Below, in pieces: positions 23,177 through 31,349 of a stretch of DNA of 39,640 nt. The translations under genes were made by a program, and so were the position numbers. The notes below the pieces were generated by a model. The model was not told where the DNA came from. It was given only the letters and a program-made list of their open reading frames with translations, and made no database searches. Within the stretch, counting starts at the first letter, position 1. Each line of letters opens with the position of its first letter. The DNA comes from Aliarcobacter sp. (GTDB lineage: Bacteria > Campylobacterota > Campylobacteria > Campylobacterales > Arcobacteraceae): NCBI GenBank assembly GCA_028681275.1, contig JAQUIV010000005.1, positions 1 through 39,640 on the forward strand, read 5' to 3'.

Positions 23177-26100
23177 ATGTTAGCTCACTTTTTTGTTAAT
23201 CGCCCTATTTTTGCTTGGGTTATCTCTTTAGTTATTATGATTGCTGGAACTGTATCTTTATATACACTTCCAGTGGAACAATATCCTGATATTGCACCAC
23301 CTCAAATAAATATTTCTGCAACTTACACAGGAGCATCTGCCCAAACTGTTGAAAATAGTGTAACTCAAATTATTGAGCAACAATTAACAGGATTAGAGGG
23401 AATGATATATTTTTCTTCAAGTAGTAGTTCTTCTGGAAATTCAAAAATTAGTGTTACCTTTGAGCAAGGAACAGACCCAGATATTGCCCAAGTTCAAGTT
23501 CAAAATAAAGTACAACAAATACTTTCAAGACTTCCAAATGATGTACAAAGACAAGGTGTAAGAGTTACAAAATCTCAAACAGACTTTTTATTACTTGCTT
23601 CATTATATGACTCAACGGGGAAAGCAAATAAAGAAGATATTGCCGATTATTTAATAAGTAATTTACAAGATAGTATTTCAAGAATTGATGGAGTTGGAGA
23701 AGTTCAAGTTTTTGGTGGACAATATGCCATGAGAATTTGGTTAGACCCAATAAAACTTGAAAACTTCAAATTAATTCCCTCAGATATAGAATCAGCAATT
23801 AATGCCCAAAACTCTCAAGCCTCAGCTGGACGACTTGGAGGTTTACCTGTTATTGATAACCAACAATTATCTGTAACTGTAACGGCAAGGTCTAAATTTA
23901 AAACAGTAAAAGAGTTTGAAAATATTGTAGTTAAAAACAATAACAATGGTTCATTTGTAAAATTAAGTGATGTTGCTAGAGTAGAACTTGGAAGTCAATC
24001 ATATAGTAATATTACTAATCTAAATGGTTTTCCCTCAAGTGGTATTGCAATACAATTAGCTTCAGGGGCTAATGCCATTAAAACATCTGAAAAAATAAAA
24101 GAGTTTCTAAAAAAATATGAACCAAATCTTCCTTTAGGCTATGAAATCACATATCCAAGAGATACAACTGCTTTCATTCAAGCTTCAATAAAAGAGGTTG
24201 TAAAAACTCTTATAGAAGCTATTATTTTGGTTGTTCTTGTAATGTATCTTTTTCTTAAAAATTATAGGGCAACTTTAATTCCAACTATTGCTGTTCCTGT
24301 TGTATTGCTTGGAACATTTGGTATTTTAAATGTTTTGGGATATTCAGTTAATACTTTAACAATGTTTGGAATGGTTTTATCTATTGGTCTTTTAGTTGAT
24401 GATGCTATTGTTGTGGTTGAAAATGTTGAAAGAAATATGAGAGAATTTAATCTTTCACCAAAAGAAGCAACTATTAAAGCAATGCAAGAAATCACAAGTG
24501 CATTAATCGGAGTTGCTACTGTTTTATCTGTTGTATTTTTACCAATGGCATTTTTTGATGGAGCAACGGGAGTTATTTATAGACAATTTTCTATTACAAT
24601 TATCTCTTCAATGGTTTTATCTGTTATTGTAGCTTTGACTTTAACTCCTGCTTTATGTGCAACTATTTTAAAACCACATAAAGAAGAAAACTCAAAAGGT
24701 TTTACAAATTGGTTTGGAAATCTTTTTGAAACCTTTACTTTAAGATATAAAAATAGTTTAAATGGTGTATTACAAAATCCAATTAAATGGATGATTTTTT
24801 ATAGTGTTATTATTGGAGCTTTAGCATATACTTTTATAAAACTACCTACAAGTTTTTTACCAAAAGAGGACCAAGGTTCTATTATGATTCAGTACACTCT
24901 TCCTGAGGGTGCAGTAACTTCAAGAACTGTTGAAGTTGCTCAAGTTATAAAAGATTATTTCCTAAAAGAAGAAGCTTCAAATGTTCAAAATATTTTTACA
25001 ATTTCTGGTTTTAGTAGTAGAAGTAGTGGTCAAAATGTAGGAACAGCTTATGTCTCTTTGAGAAATTGGGATTTAAGGAAGGGTGAACAAAATCGTTCAG
25101 ATGTAATAGGACAAAGGGCAATGAAAGTTTTTGCAGATCCAAAATCACCCTATTTCATAAGAGATGCAAGAGTGATTTCAATGAATCCTCCTGTTGTTCA
25201 AGGTTTAGGTTCAACTGATGGTTTTGAATTCCAACTTCAAGCAGATGCTATAACATCAAGAACAACTCTAAATGAGATAAAAGAAAAAATCCTAGAAGAT
25301 GCAAGAAAAAATGAAAAAATAAGTTCTGTTCGAGCTGATGGAACAAATAGTACACCTCAATTAAAAATTGATTACGATGTACAAAAAGCTTTATCTTTAG
25401 GATTAACTCTATCAAATATTGATGATACTTTAAGTGCTGCTTGGGGTGGAGTTTATGTAAATGATTTTATAGATAGGTCAAGGGTAAAAAGAGTTTATAT
25501 TCAAGGTGATGCACCATTTAGGTCAAAACCTGAGGATTTATACTCGTGGAAAGTTAGAAATTCAAATGGAGATATGGTTTCATTTCAAGAGTTTTCAAAT
25601 ATAAAATGGGATTTTGGACCAGAAGAACTAACTCGTTACAATGGTTTTGCTTCTTATCCAATCCAAGGAGCAGCAGCTTTAGGAGTTAGTTCAGGAGTTG
25701 CGATGGATGAAATGGACAAAATCGCAAATAACTACTCATCAGGAACAATGCATGAATGGAGTGGAGTTTCATATCAAGAAAGATTATCTACTGGGCAATC
25801 TGGCTTGTTATATACTATCTCTATTTTGATTATCTTTTTATGTTTAGCAGCACTTTATGAAAGTTGGTCTGTACCATTTTCTATTTTAATGGTTGTTCCT
25901 TTAGGTGTAATTGGAGCAGTAATGGCAGTATATTTTAGAGGTTTAGACAACGATGTTTATTTCCAAGTTGCACTTTTAACAACTATTGGTTTAGTTTCAA
26001 AAAACGCAATTTTAATTATAGAGTTTGTGGATACTGCATATAAAAATGGTAAACCTTTAATAGAAGCTGCTATTGAGGGAGCAACACTACGATTACGACC

Positions 26101-26308
26101 AATTATCATGACTTCTTTAGCATTTATTGCTGGAATCATGCCACTTGCCTTATCAACTGGAGCTGGTGCAAATAGTAGAATTTCTATTGGAACTGGAATT
26201 GTGGGAGGAACTTTGACAGCAACTATTTTAGCAATATTTTTTGTTCCTCTATTTTTTGTTTTAATTAAAAAAATCTTTCCAGTAAAAAAGGCAGAACAAA
26301 ATGTTTAA
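23177..26308 (+). CDS. RND efflux permease (HAE1 / AcrB-MexB type)
   Basis: 1043 residues, full length for a hydrophobic-amphiphilic efflux pump. The N-terminus FFVNRPIFAWVISLVIMIAG, PVEQYPDIAPPQINISATY and the proton-relay helix 4 motif LSIGLLVDDAIVVVENVERN (paired Asp) are all canonical. Twelve membrane helices and two large periplasmic loops are present, with GLVSKNAILIIEFV in the C-terminal half. It exports drugs, bile salts or detergents with the adaptor and outer-membrane partners. It starts 24 bases after the adaptor and overlaps the next gene by eight bases. Confidence 0.96.
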   Translation: MLAHFFVNRPIFAWVISLVIMIAGTVSLYTLPVEQYPDIAPPQINISATYTGASAQTVENSVTQIIEQQLTGLEGMIYFSSSSSSSGNSKISVTFEQGTDPDIAQVQVQNKVQQILSRLPNDVQRQGVRVTKSQTDFLLLASLYDSTGKANKEDIADYLISNLQDSISRIDGVGEVQVFGGQYAMRIWLDPIKLENFKLIPSDIESAINAQNSQASAGRLGGLPVIDNQQLSVTVTARSKFKTVKEFENIVVKNNNNGSFVKLSDVARVELGSQSYSNITNLNGFPSSGIAIQLASGANAIKTSEKIKEFLKKYEPNLPLGYEITYPRDTTAFIQASIKEVVKTLIEAIILVVLVMYLFLKNYRATLIPTIAVPVVLLGTFGILNVLGYSVNTLTMFGMVLSIGLLVDDAIVVVENVERNMREFNLSPKEATIKAMQEITSALIGVATVLSVVFLPMAFFDGATGVIYRQFSITIISSMVLSVIVALTLTPALCATILKPHKEENSKGFTNWFGNLFETFTLRYKNSLNGVLQNPIKWMIFYSVIIGALAYTFIKLPTSFLPKEDQGSIMIQYTLPEGAVTSRTVEVAQVIKDYFLKEEASNVQNIFTISGFSSRSSGQNVGTAYVSLRNWDLRKGEQNRSDVIGQRAMKVFADPKSPYFIRDARVISMNPPVVQGLGSTDGFEFQLQADAITSRTTLNEIKEKILEDARKNEKISSVRADGTNSTPQLKIDYDVQKALSLGLTLSNIDDTLSAAWGGVYVNDFIDRSRVKRVYIQGDAPFRSKPEDLYSWKVRNSNGDMVSFQEFSNIKWDFGPEELTRYNGFASYPIQGAAALGVSSGVAMDEMDKIANNYSSGTMHEWSGVSYQERLSTGQSGLLYTISILIIFLCLAALYESWSVPFSILMVVPLGVIGAVMAVYFRGLDNDVYFQVALLTTIGLVSKNAILIIEFVDTAYKNGKPLIEAAIEGATLRLRPIIMTSLAFIAGIMPLALSTGAGANSRISIGTGIVGGTLTATILAIFFVPLFFVLIKKIFPVKKAEQNV

Positions 26309-27695
26309 AAAAACTATTTCAATAGCTCTTGCTTCAACTCTTTTTACTGGATGTTTTTCCCTAGAGCCAAAACTAGAACCATTAGATTCTAAGGTTATTC
26401 CCCTTGAATGGAACACTCAAATTGAAACAAAAAATCAAGAGGATTTAACTCAAATAAAACCTTCATGGGAAGATTTTGTTCAAAATGAGACTTTAAAAAA
26501 AGTTGTTGATATTGCTATAAAAAACAATAAAGATTTAAAAATAGCCCTTTTAAATATCCAATCAGCAAGGGCAACATATAGAATTTCAAAAGCAGATAGT
26601 TTTCCAACCCTTGAAGCAAATGGTGATATGAAAAATGCAAAAACCATAAACTCTTCAAATGGAACTTCGATTTCGCATAATTATTCTGCAAATATCTCAG
26701 CCTCTTATGAAATTGATCTGTTTGGAAAAATACAAAGTTTAAATGAAAGTGCAAAACAAAGTTATCTTTCAACACAATTTGCAGCAAATACAATAAAAGT
26801 TAGTTTAATTGCTGAAACAATTAATGCTTGGCTTACATTAGCAACCCACAATGAACAATTAAAACTCTCAATTCAAACAGTTGAAAATCTACAAAAAGCA
26901 TACGAACTAACACAAAAAAAGTTTAACGCAGGTGTGATTTCACAAGCTGATGTATTAGATGCAAGTGCTTCATTAAAAGAAGCGCAAATAAATGTTATCT
27001 CATATAACACAATGATAAAACAAGATAAAAATGCCCTAGAACTGCTTATTGCTCAACCTTTAAATGGTGAGCTTTTACCTAAAGAGTATGAAAACTGCTT
27101 GATGATTGTAAAAGCTGGAATTTCATCAAAAGTTCTATTAACAAGACCAGATATAATGGAAGCAGAACATAATCTAAAAGCAAAGAATGCAAATATAGGA
27201 GCGGCAAGAGCTGCCTTTTTCCCATCAATTTCACTTACAGCAAATACAGGAATTGCTAGTAAATCACTCTCTTCACTTTTTGATGGAGGAGCGCAAAATG
27301 TATGGTCTTTTTCACCAAATATAAATATTCCAATATTTAATGCTGGGCAAAATAGCGCAAATCTGGATTATACTTATGCACAAAGAGATATAGCTCTAAA
27401 TCAGTATGAAAAAACTATACAAACAGCATTCAAAGAAGTAAATGATGCACTAGCAACTAGAGCCACCATAAATGAGCAAATAAACAAACAAAAAGAAGTT
27501 GTAGACGCTGTTTCTAAAAGTTATAATTTAGCACTTAGAGCTTATAAAGTTGGTACTGGCTCATATTTAAATCTCTTAATTTCACAAAGAACTTTATATT
27601 CTGCCCGACAAAATTTAATTAATAAATATCAAGAAGATTTAACAAATCGAGTAAGTTTGTATAAGACATTAGGTGGAAACGAAAAAATAGAGTAG
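26301..27695 (+). CDS. outer-membrane efflux lipoprotein (NodT/OprM type)
   Basis: 464 residues. A lipobox (LFTGC, Cys at about 18) follows a short signal sequence. The two TolC-type repeats are visible: LEANGDMKNAKT-ISASYEIDLFGKIQSLNESAKQ in the first half and FPSISLTANTGIASKSLSSL with IPIFNAGQNSANLDYTYAQR in the second, ending in YKVGTGSYLNLLISQRTLYS. It forms the outer channel of the RND pump. Its start overlaps the permease stop region, so it is coupled. No regulator gene is next to this operon. Confidence 0.94.
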   Translation: MFKKTISIALASTLFTGCFSLEPKLEPLDSKVIPLEWNTQIETKNQEDLTQIKPSWEDFVQNETLKKVVDIAIKNNKDLKIALLNIQSARATYRISKADSFPTLEANGDMKNAKTINSSNGTSISHNYSANISASYEIDLFGKIQSLNESAKQSYLSTQFAANTIKVSLIAETINAWLTLATHNEQLKLSIQTVENLQKAYELTQKKFNAGVISQADVLDASASLKEAQINVISYNTMIKQDKNALELLIAQPLNGELLPKEYENCLMIVKAGISSKVLLTRPDIMEAEHNLKAKNANIGAARAAFFPSISLTANTGIASKSLSSLFDGGAQNVWSFSPNINIPIFNAGQNSANLDYTYAQRDIALNQYEKTIQTAFKEVNDALATRATINEQINKQKEVVDAVSKSYNLALRAYKVGTGSYLNLLISQRTLYSARQNLINKYQEDLTNRVSLYKTLGGNEKIE

Positions 27696-27723
27696 CTGAA
27701 TAAAAAAATAGTTCAATATAGTA

Positions 27724-27729
27724 TATAAT
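27724..27729 (+). promoter_or_regulatory. -10 box of the M48 peptidase gene
   Basis: TATAAT lies 46 bases before the preferred TTG start of the peptidase, after the end of the efflux operon. Confidence 0.4.
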
Positions 27730-27775
27730 ACATAACAAAATAAATTTTTATTTGATATTAATTATAGGACTAATA

Positions 27776-29203
27776 TTGAAGCTATTATCTAACTACCTAG
27801 CAAATCCCATTTCCGTACTAATCGCAACAGTTTTTACCTTTGTAAACTTTTTGGTTATATTGTTACCGTTTTATTTGTTGATAATCTTTTTTATTTTATC
27901 TTCCGAAGATAATCAATCTCTTCTTATGTCAAATAATATATTCATTTACACCACAATTTTTATGTTTATTATGACAATAATTTATCTATTTTTGGATTTA
28001 TTCTTCGGATTTACAGTAGCTACTTTGGTAAGAGATTGTAAAGATATCTCAACTTTAGAAGAGTTTTCTCTCCATAAAAAACTGTTTGATGAAACTTTAA
28101 ATGAGTTTGATATGGATGATGTTAAGTTTTTATTACAAGAGAGCCAAGAAGTAAATGCCTTTGCTGTTTTAACTCTTAGAAAAAAATATGTTGTTGTTAC
28201 AACTGCTATGTTAAATCACCTAACAAATAGTTTTCCAAACATCGAAGAGCAAAAATTAGCAATAAAAGGAATGATAGCTCACGAATTATCACATCTTTTA
28301 AATTGGGATTCTTTGCCTAATCTAATACTACTTTCAGGGCAAAATATCGCTTATTATTTATCAACAGCACTAAACTTTGTTTTAAATATTATCCTTTTGA
28401 TTCTTTCATATATTCCTATAACTGCAATTTTTTCTTTTATAGTTAGAATTGCTTTTAATCTTTTACAACTAGGGTTAAATTTAGTTTACACTTATGTTTT
28501 ACATCCTACTTATTTGTTAGTAGAGAGATTTTTAGGAAGATTAAATGAGTATCGTTCAGATTACCAAAGTGCAGAAGCTTTGAGTTGGAAACCTATGCAT
28601 TTATGTTTGTATTCTTTATTATTACTCGATGGAAATACTTACCATAGTAATTTTTCAACACATCCAAATACAATCTCAAGGGTTCTTTATATCTACAAAG
28701 TTGAAAGAACACCAATAAATATAGGTGCTTCATTTGTTAGTAAATACTTTAGTATTTTGTTACTTGCGTTGATTTCTATTTGCGTTTTTTATCTTACATA
28801 TGAATACTTTGATAGAATAAATGAAGTAAGTGTAGCTATTGAAAATTATCTTATTCAATCATATAACTCTTCAAAAAATTTCTTGATTTATTTATACGAT
28901 TCGAATCTATATATTTTTATTTTTATAGCTATAATCCTTTTTTATTTAATCTATAAAATTTCTAAAAAAGTAATACTTGAACAAAAAATCAAAAAAGTAA
29001 TTAAAACTATAAATAAAAATGAAAATACAGATATAGATTTTTTACTATTTTTTGCAATACAAAATAATGATTTACACTCTTTTTTAAATATTTTAAAATA
29101 TGGTGCAAATATCAATACAACAGGCTTTGAAAAAACTATTGAAATATTCACTCAAGAAGTAAATCCAGAGTTTATAAACCATATCAACAGAATTAAAAAT
29201 TAG
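27776..29203 (+). CDS. M48-family zinc metallopeptidase with ankyrin-like tail
   Basis: About 475 residues. Two N-terminal membrane helices precede the catalytic core. The zinc motif is AHELSHLLNWDS (HExxH) and the third ligand is in GRLNEYRSDYQSAEAL, as in HtpX/Ste24-type membrane peptidases. Further membrane helices lie between and after. The last 60 residues (FFAIQNNDLHSFLNILKYGA, then NINTTGFEKTIEIF) look like an ankyrin repeat. The ORF track starts at TTG 27752, but TTG at 27776 has AGGA six bases upstream and is preferred. No ATG lies near. It likely degrades or matures membrane proteins. Confidence 0.85.
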   Translation: MKLLSNYLANPISVLIATVFTFVNFLVILLPFYLLIIFFILSSEDNQSLLMSNNIFIYTTIFMFIMTIIYLFLDLFFGFTVATLVRDCKDISTLEEFSLHKKLFDETLNEFDMDDVKFLLQESQEVNAFAVLTLRKKYVVVTTAMLNHLTNSFPNIEEQKLAIKGMIAHELSHLLNWDSLPNLILLSGQNIAYYLSTALNFVLNIILLILSYIPITAIFSFIVRIAFNLLQLGLNLVYTYVLHPTYLLVERFLGRLNEYRSDYQSAEALSWKPMHLCLYSLLLLDGNTYHSNFSTHPNTISRVLYIYKVERTPINIGASFVSKYFSILLLALISICVFYLTYEYFDRINEVSVAIENYLIQSYNSSKNFLIYLYDSNLYIFIFIAIILFYLIYKISKKVILEQKIKKVIKTINKNENTDIDFLLFFAIQNNDLHSFLNILKYGANINTTGFEKTIEIFTQEVNPEFINHINRIKN

Positions 29204-29211
29204 GAGAATTT

Positions 29212-29556
29212 ATGTACGCAGTAATATTTGAAGTTTGGCCAACAAAAGATGGAAAAGAGGAATATTTAAAAATCGCCTCAACATTAAAAGATTTTTTGCA
29301 AAACCGTGAAGGTTTTATCTCAATAGAGAGATTTCAAAGTTTAGTAGATGAAAATAAACTTTTAAGTTTATCTTTTTGGGAAGATGAAAAATCAATAGAG
29401 ATTTGGAGAAATATGTTTGAACACAGAATTGCCCAAGATAAAGGCAATGCTGGAATTTTTGAAGATTATAGAATAAGAGTTGCAAAAGTACAAAGGGATT
29501 ATACAAAAGAAGAAAGAACTCAAGCTCCAGAAGATTCAAATGAACATAGAGCTTAG
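29212..29556 (+). CDS. antibiotic biosynthesis monooxygenase (ABM) domain protein
   Basis: 114 residues with the dimeric alpha/beta barrel ABM fold: YAVIFEVWPTKDGKEEYLKI, FLQNREGFISIERFQS, and LLSLSFWEDEKSIEIWRNMF. Many such proteins are heme- or quinol-acting enzymes or are uncharacterised; no polyketide cluster is present here. The ATG has AGGAGAA. It follows the peptidase gene by eight bases. The downstream small gene begins inside its 3' end, so the three are probably one operon. Confidence 0.87.
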   Translation: MYAVIFEVWPTKDGKEEYLKIASTLKDFLQNREGFISIERFQSLVDENKLLSLSFWEDEKSIEIWRNMFEHRIAQDKGNAGIFEDYRIRVAKVQRDYTKEERTQAPEDSNEHRA

Positions 29557-29731
29557 ATTTTTACAAAAAGCCATCGCTGATAAAAACTATATTTCTTTTT
29601 CTTACGAAAATCAAAGTTTTAAAAATGTTAAGCCTTTAAAATTAGATACTGAAAATAGGCTTTTTAGTGATAAAGGTGTTTTTGAGTTTGGGAAGATAAA
29701 GAAATTAGTAATTTTAAAAGAGAAATTCTAA
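29540..29731 (+). CDS. small WYL-like protein
   Basis: 63 residues. The sequence AIADKNYISFSYENQSFKNV then KPLKLDTENRLF resembles the opening strands of a WYL sensor domain (AIxxxxxVxFxYxxxxxRxVxPLxL), without any helix-turn-helix or the usual WYL tripeptide. The ORF track begins at 29480, but the ATG at 29540, inside the end of the ABM gene, is the natural start. It may be a free-standing ligand-binding fragment or a decayed regulator. The homology call is by eye and tentative. Confidence 0.55.
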   Translation: MNIELRFLQKAIADKNYISFSYENQSFKNVKPLKLDTENRLFSDKGVFEFGKIKKLVILKEKF

Positions 29732-29746
29732 TAAAATATTATATAA

Positions 29747-29778
29747 TACTTTTAAAAGTACTATTAAGGATACTATTA
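29747..29778. promoter_or_regulatory. operator-like repeats before the toxin-antitoxin operon
   Basis: A perfect 14-bp palindrome TACTTTTAAAAGTA (29747-29760) is followed by two direct copies of TACTATTA starting 12 bases apart (29759 and 29771). The second overlaps the antitoxin start codon. Phd/YefM antitoxins bind paired palindromic sites in this position to autoregulate. Confidence 0.55.
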
Positions 29779-30032
29779 TGATAATAAATGCAAATGATGT
29801 AAAAACAAAAGGTGTATCTATTTTTGGAACTCTTCTTGAAAAATTTGATGAACTTATAATTAATGTAAGAGGAAAAAACCAATATATTGTTTTAGATATT
29901 GAACGATATAAAGAACTTAGAGCCAATGAACTTGATTTGGCATATTTAAAATCACTTCAAGACATAGAAAAAGGGAATTACAAAACTCAAAGTGCAAATG
30001 AGCATATTGAAGAGTTGAAAAATGAACTATAA
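29778..30032 (+). CDS. Phd/YefM family antitoxin
   Basis: 84 residues. The N-terminal DNA-binding half has INANDVKTKGVSIFGTLLE then NVRGKNQYIVLDIERYKEL, as in the prevent-host-death family. The C-terminal half (LKSLQDIEKGNYKTQSANEH) would be the flexible toxin-wrapping segment. AAGGA precedes the ATG. It overlaps the toxin gene by 11 bases, the standard antitoxin-first order. Operator-like repeats lie directly upstream. Confidence 0.85.
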   Translation: MIINANDVKTKGVSIFGTLLEKFDELIINVRGKNQYIVLDIERYKELRANELDLAYLKSLQDIEKGNYKTQSANEHIEELKNEL

Positions 30033-30297
30033 ACTAATCATTACAGATGAATATAAAAAACGATTAAAAAAGTTTTTGAAAAAACATCCTGATATGTTTG
30101 AAAGATATGCTAAATGTATCTTTATCCTAGAAAACGACCCTTTTCATCCAAGCCTTAGACTTCATAAATTAAAAGGAAAATTAGCTGATTTTCACTCAAT
30201 TTCTATAAATATGGAATATAGAGTTGTTATTGATTTTATCATCAAAGATAATGAGATTATTCCTATTGATATTGGAACGCATGATGATGTTTATTAG
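30022..30297 (+). CDS. RelE/ParE superfamily toxin (YafQ/RelE-like)
   Basis: 91 residues. The start YKLIITDEYKKRLKKFLKKH, the middle LRLHKLKGKLADFHSISINM, and the end EYRVVIDFIIKDNEIIPIDIG with GTHDDVY are typical of the RelE/YoeB/YafQ fold. The final G-x-HDxVY is the catalytic-site region in mRNA-cleaving members. It probably cuts mRNA on the ribosome when the antitoxin is lost. RelE versus ParE (gyrase) action cannot be settled by eye. AAAAATGAA provides a weak ribosome site, consistent with coupling to the antitoxin. Confidence 0.85.
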   Translation: MNYKLIITDEYKKRLKKFLKKHPDMFERYAKCIFILENDPFHPSLRLHKLKGKLADFHSISINMEYRVVIDFIIKDNEIIPIDIGTHDDVY

Positions 30298-30332
30298 AAA
30301 TTTTAAAAAAATTAGCATACATTATTACTTAA

Positions 30333-31304
30333 CTAGCTAGATTTTGAAGAAATTTCTGTTATCTTATGAATTGGAATATCCTTATAAAGTTCCTTTATAC
30401 TTTTTTCAATCTCTATAAATATTTCCACTTTATCTGTGTCATCATCATCACCAATATCATCTAAAGCTTTTAAATAAAACTCTAAAGCTTTTTCCTTTTT
30501 GTTTACTTGATAATATTGATTTGCTATTTCATAAAATTTAATACCATCATCTATAAAATCAATTATTTCATCTTGACCATGAGAAATAGCAAATCCATGA
30601 AAATCTTTATATATTGTTTTTTTGTTAATATTAAAAAGTTTATAAAGTATTTCTAATATCTCTTTCTTTAAATCTTTATCTATATCGACTTTATACAAAA
30701 GTTCATTATTATCTAATTCATTTTCCTTTTTACTAAATAAAAAAATACTATCTTGTTGAAGTATTCTTTCTGATAAATATGGTGGTTCCCAAAGGAGAAA
30801 ATGACTAGTTAATTTATTTTCTTCTTCACACGATATACTATCTTGATAAAAATTCTCTATTTTATACTTTAATTGTTCACTATTAATTCTTTTATAATTT
30901 ATAACATCTTGTATGTTTTTCAATATATATATTCTTCCATCTATATCTTCTTTTGAACTACAAGCAAACCATAATGCAACAGCAATATTTTTTGAAAAAT
31001 CTAAAAAACAAGTTGCAGCTCCATAATGCTGTAATTTTGCCAAAATTTCTAAATCTGTTAATTCTCCTATCTTGCTTTGATGATATTTATTCTCTTTAAA
31101 TTCTTCAATCAGTTGTTCATGGTATAAAGAAAGGTTTTTTATTACTTTATTTATATCTTTATATTTATTTTCAAGTCTTCTAAAAGAAGAAGATTTTAAT
31201 TCATATTTTATAGAACTATGTCCTCTAAAAATTGGATTTCTTAATTTAGCAACTTTTTCTAATAATATGTAAAATTCTGCAATAGAATTAATTTTATTTA
31301 TCAT
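30333..31304 (-). CDS. FRG-domain protein with TPR-like C-terminus
   Basis: 323 residues. The FRG domain (named for Phe-Arg-Gly) is clear: NPIFRGHSSIKYELKSSSFR at about 23-42 and LAKLQHYGAATCFLDFSKNI at about 89-108, followed by AVALWFACSS. The C-terminal about 80 residues (YEIANQYYQVNKKEKALEFY) look like one or two TPR helices. FRG-domain proteins are abundant near mobile and defence genes, but their activity is not settled; an ADP-ribosyltransferase-like fold has been considered. It is convergent with the toxin-antitoxin pair and lies in the accessory-rich end of the window. Confidence 0.8.
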   Translation of the reverse strand: MINKINSIAEFYILLEKVAKLRNPIFRGHSSIKYELKSSSFRRLENKYKDINKVIKNLSLYHEQLIEEFKENKYHQSKIGELTDLEILAKLQHYGAATCFLDFSKNIAVALWFACSSKEDIDGRIYILKNIQDVINYKRINSEQLKYKIENFYQDSISCEEENKLTSHFLLWEPPYLSERILQQDSIFLFSKKENELDNNELLYKVDIDKDLKKEILEILYKLFNINKKTIYKDFHGFAISHGQDEIIDFIDDGIKFYEIANQYYQVNKKEKALEFYLKALDDIGDDDDTDKVEIFIEIEKSIKELYKDIPIHKITEISSKSS

Positions 31305-31349
31305 CTTCTACCTTTATTAAACAATATTTATTTAAGTAATGGATTTCTA

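Noticed and set aside
30334-30345. CTAGCTAG palindrome as a terminator or integration site
   Set aside because: It coincides with the last codons and stop of the FRG gene, is only 8 bases long, and has no matching copy nearby.
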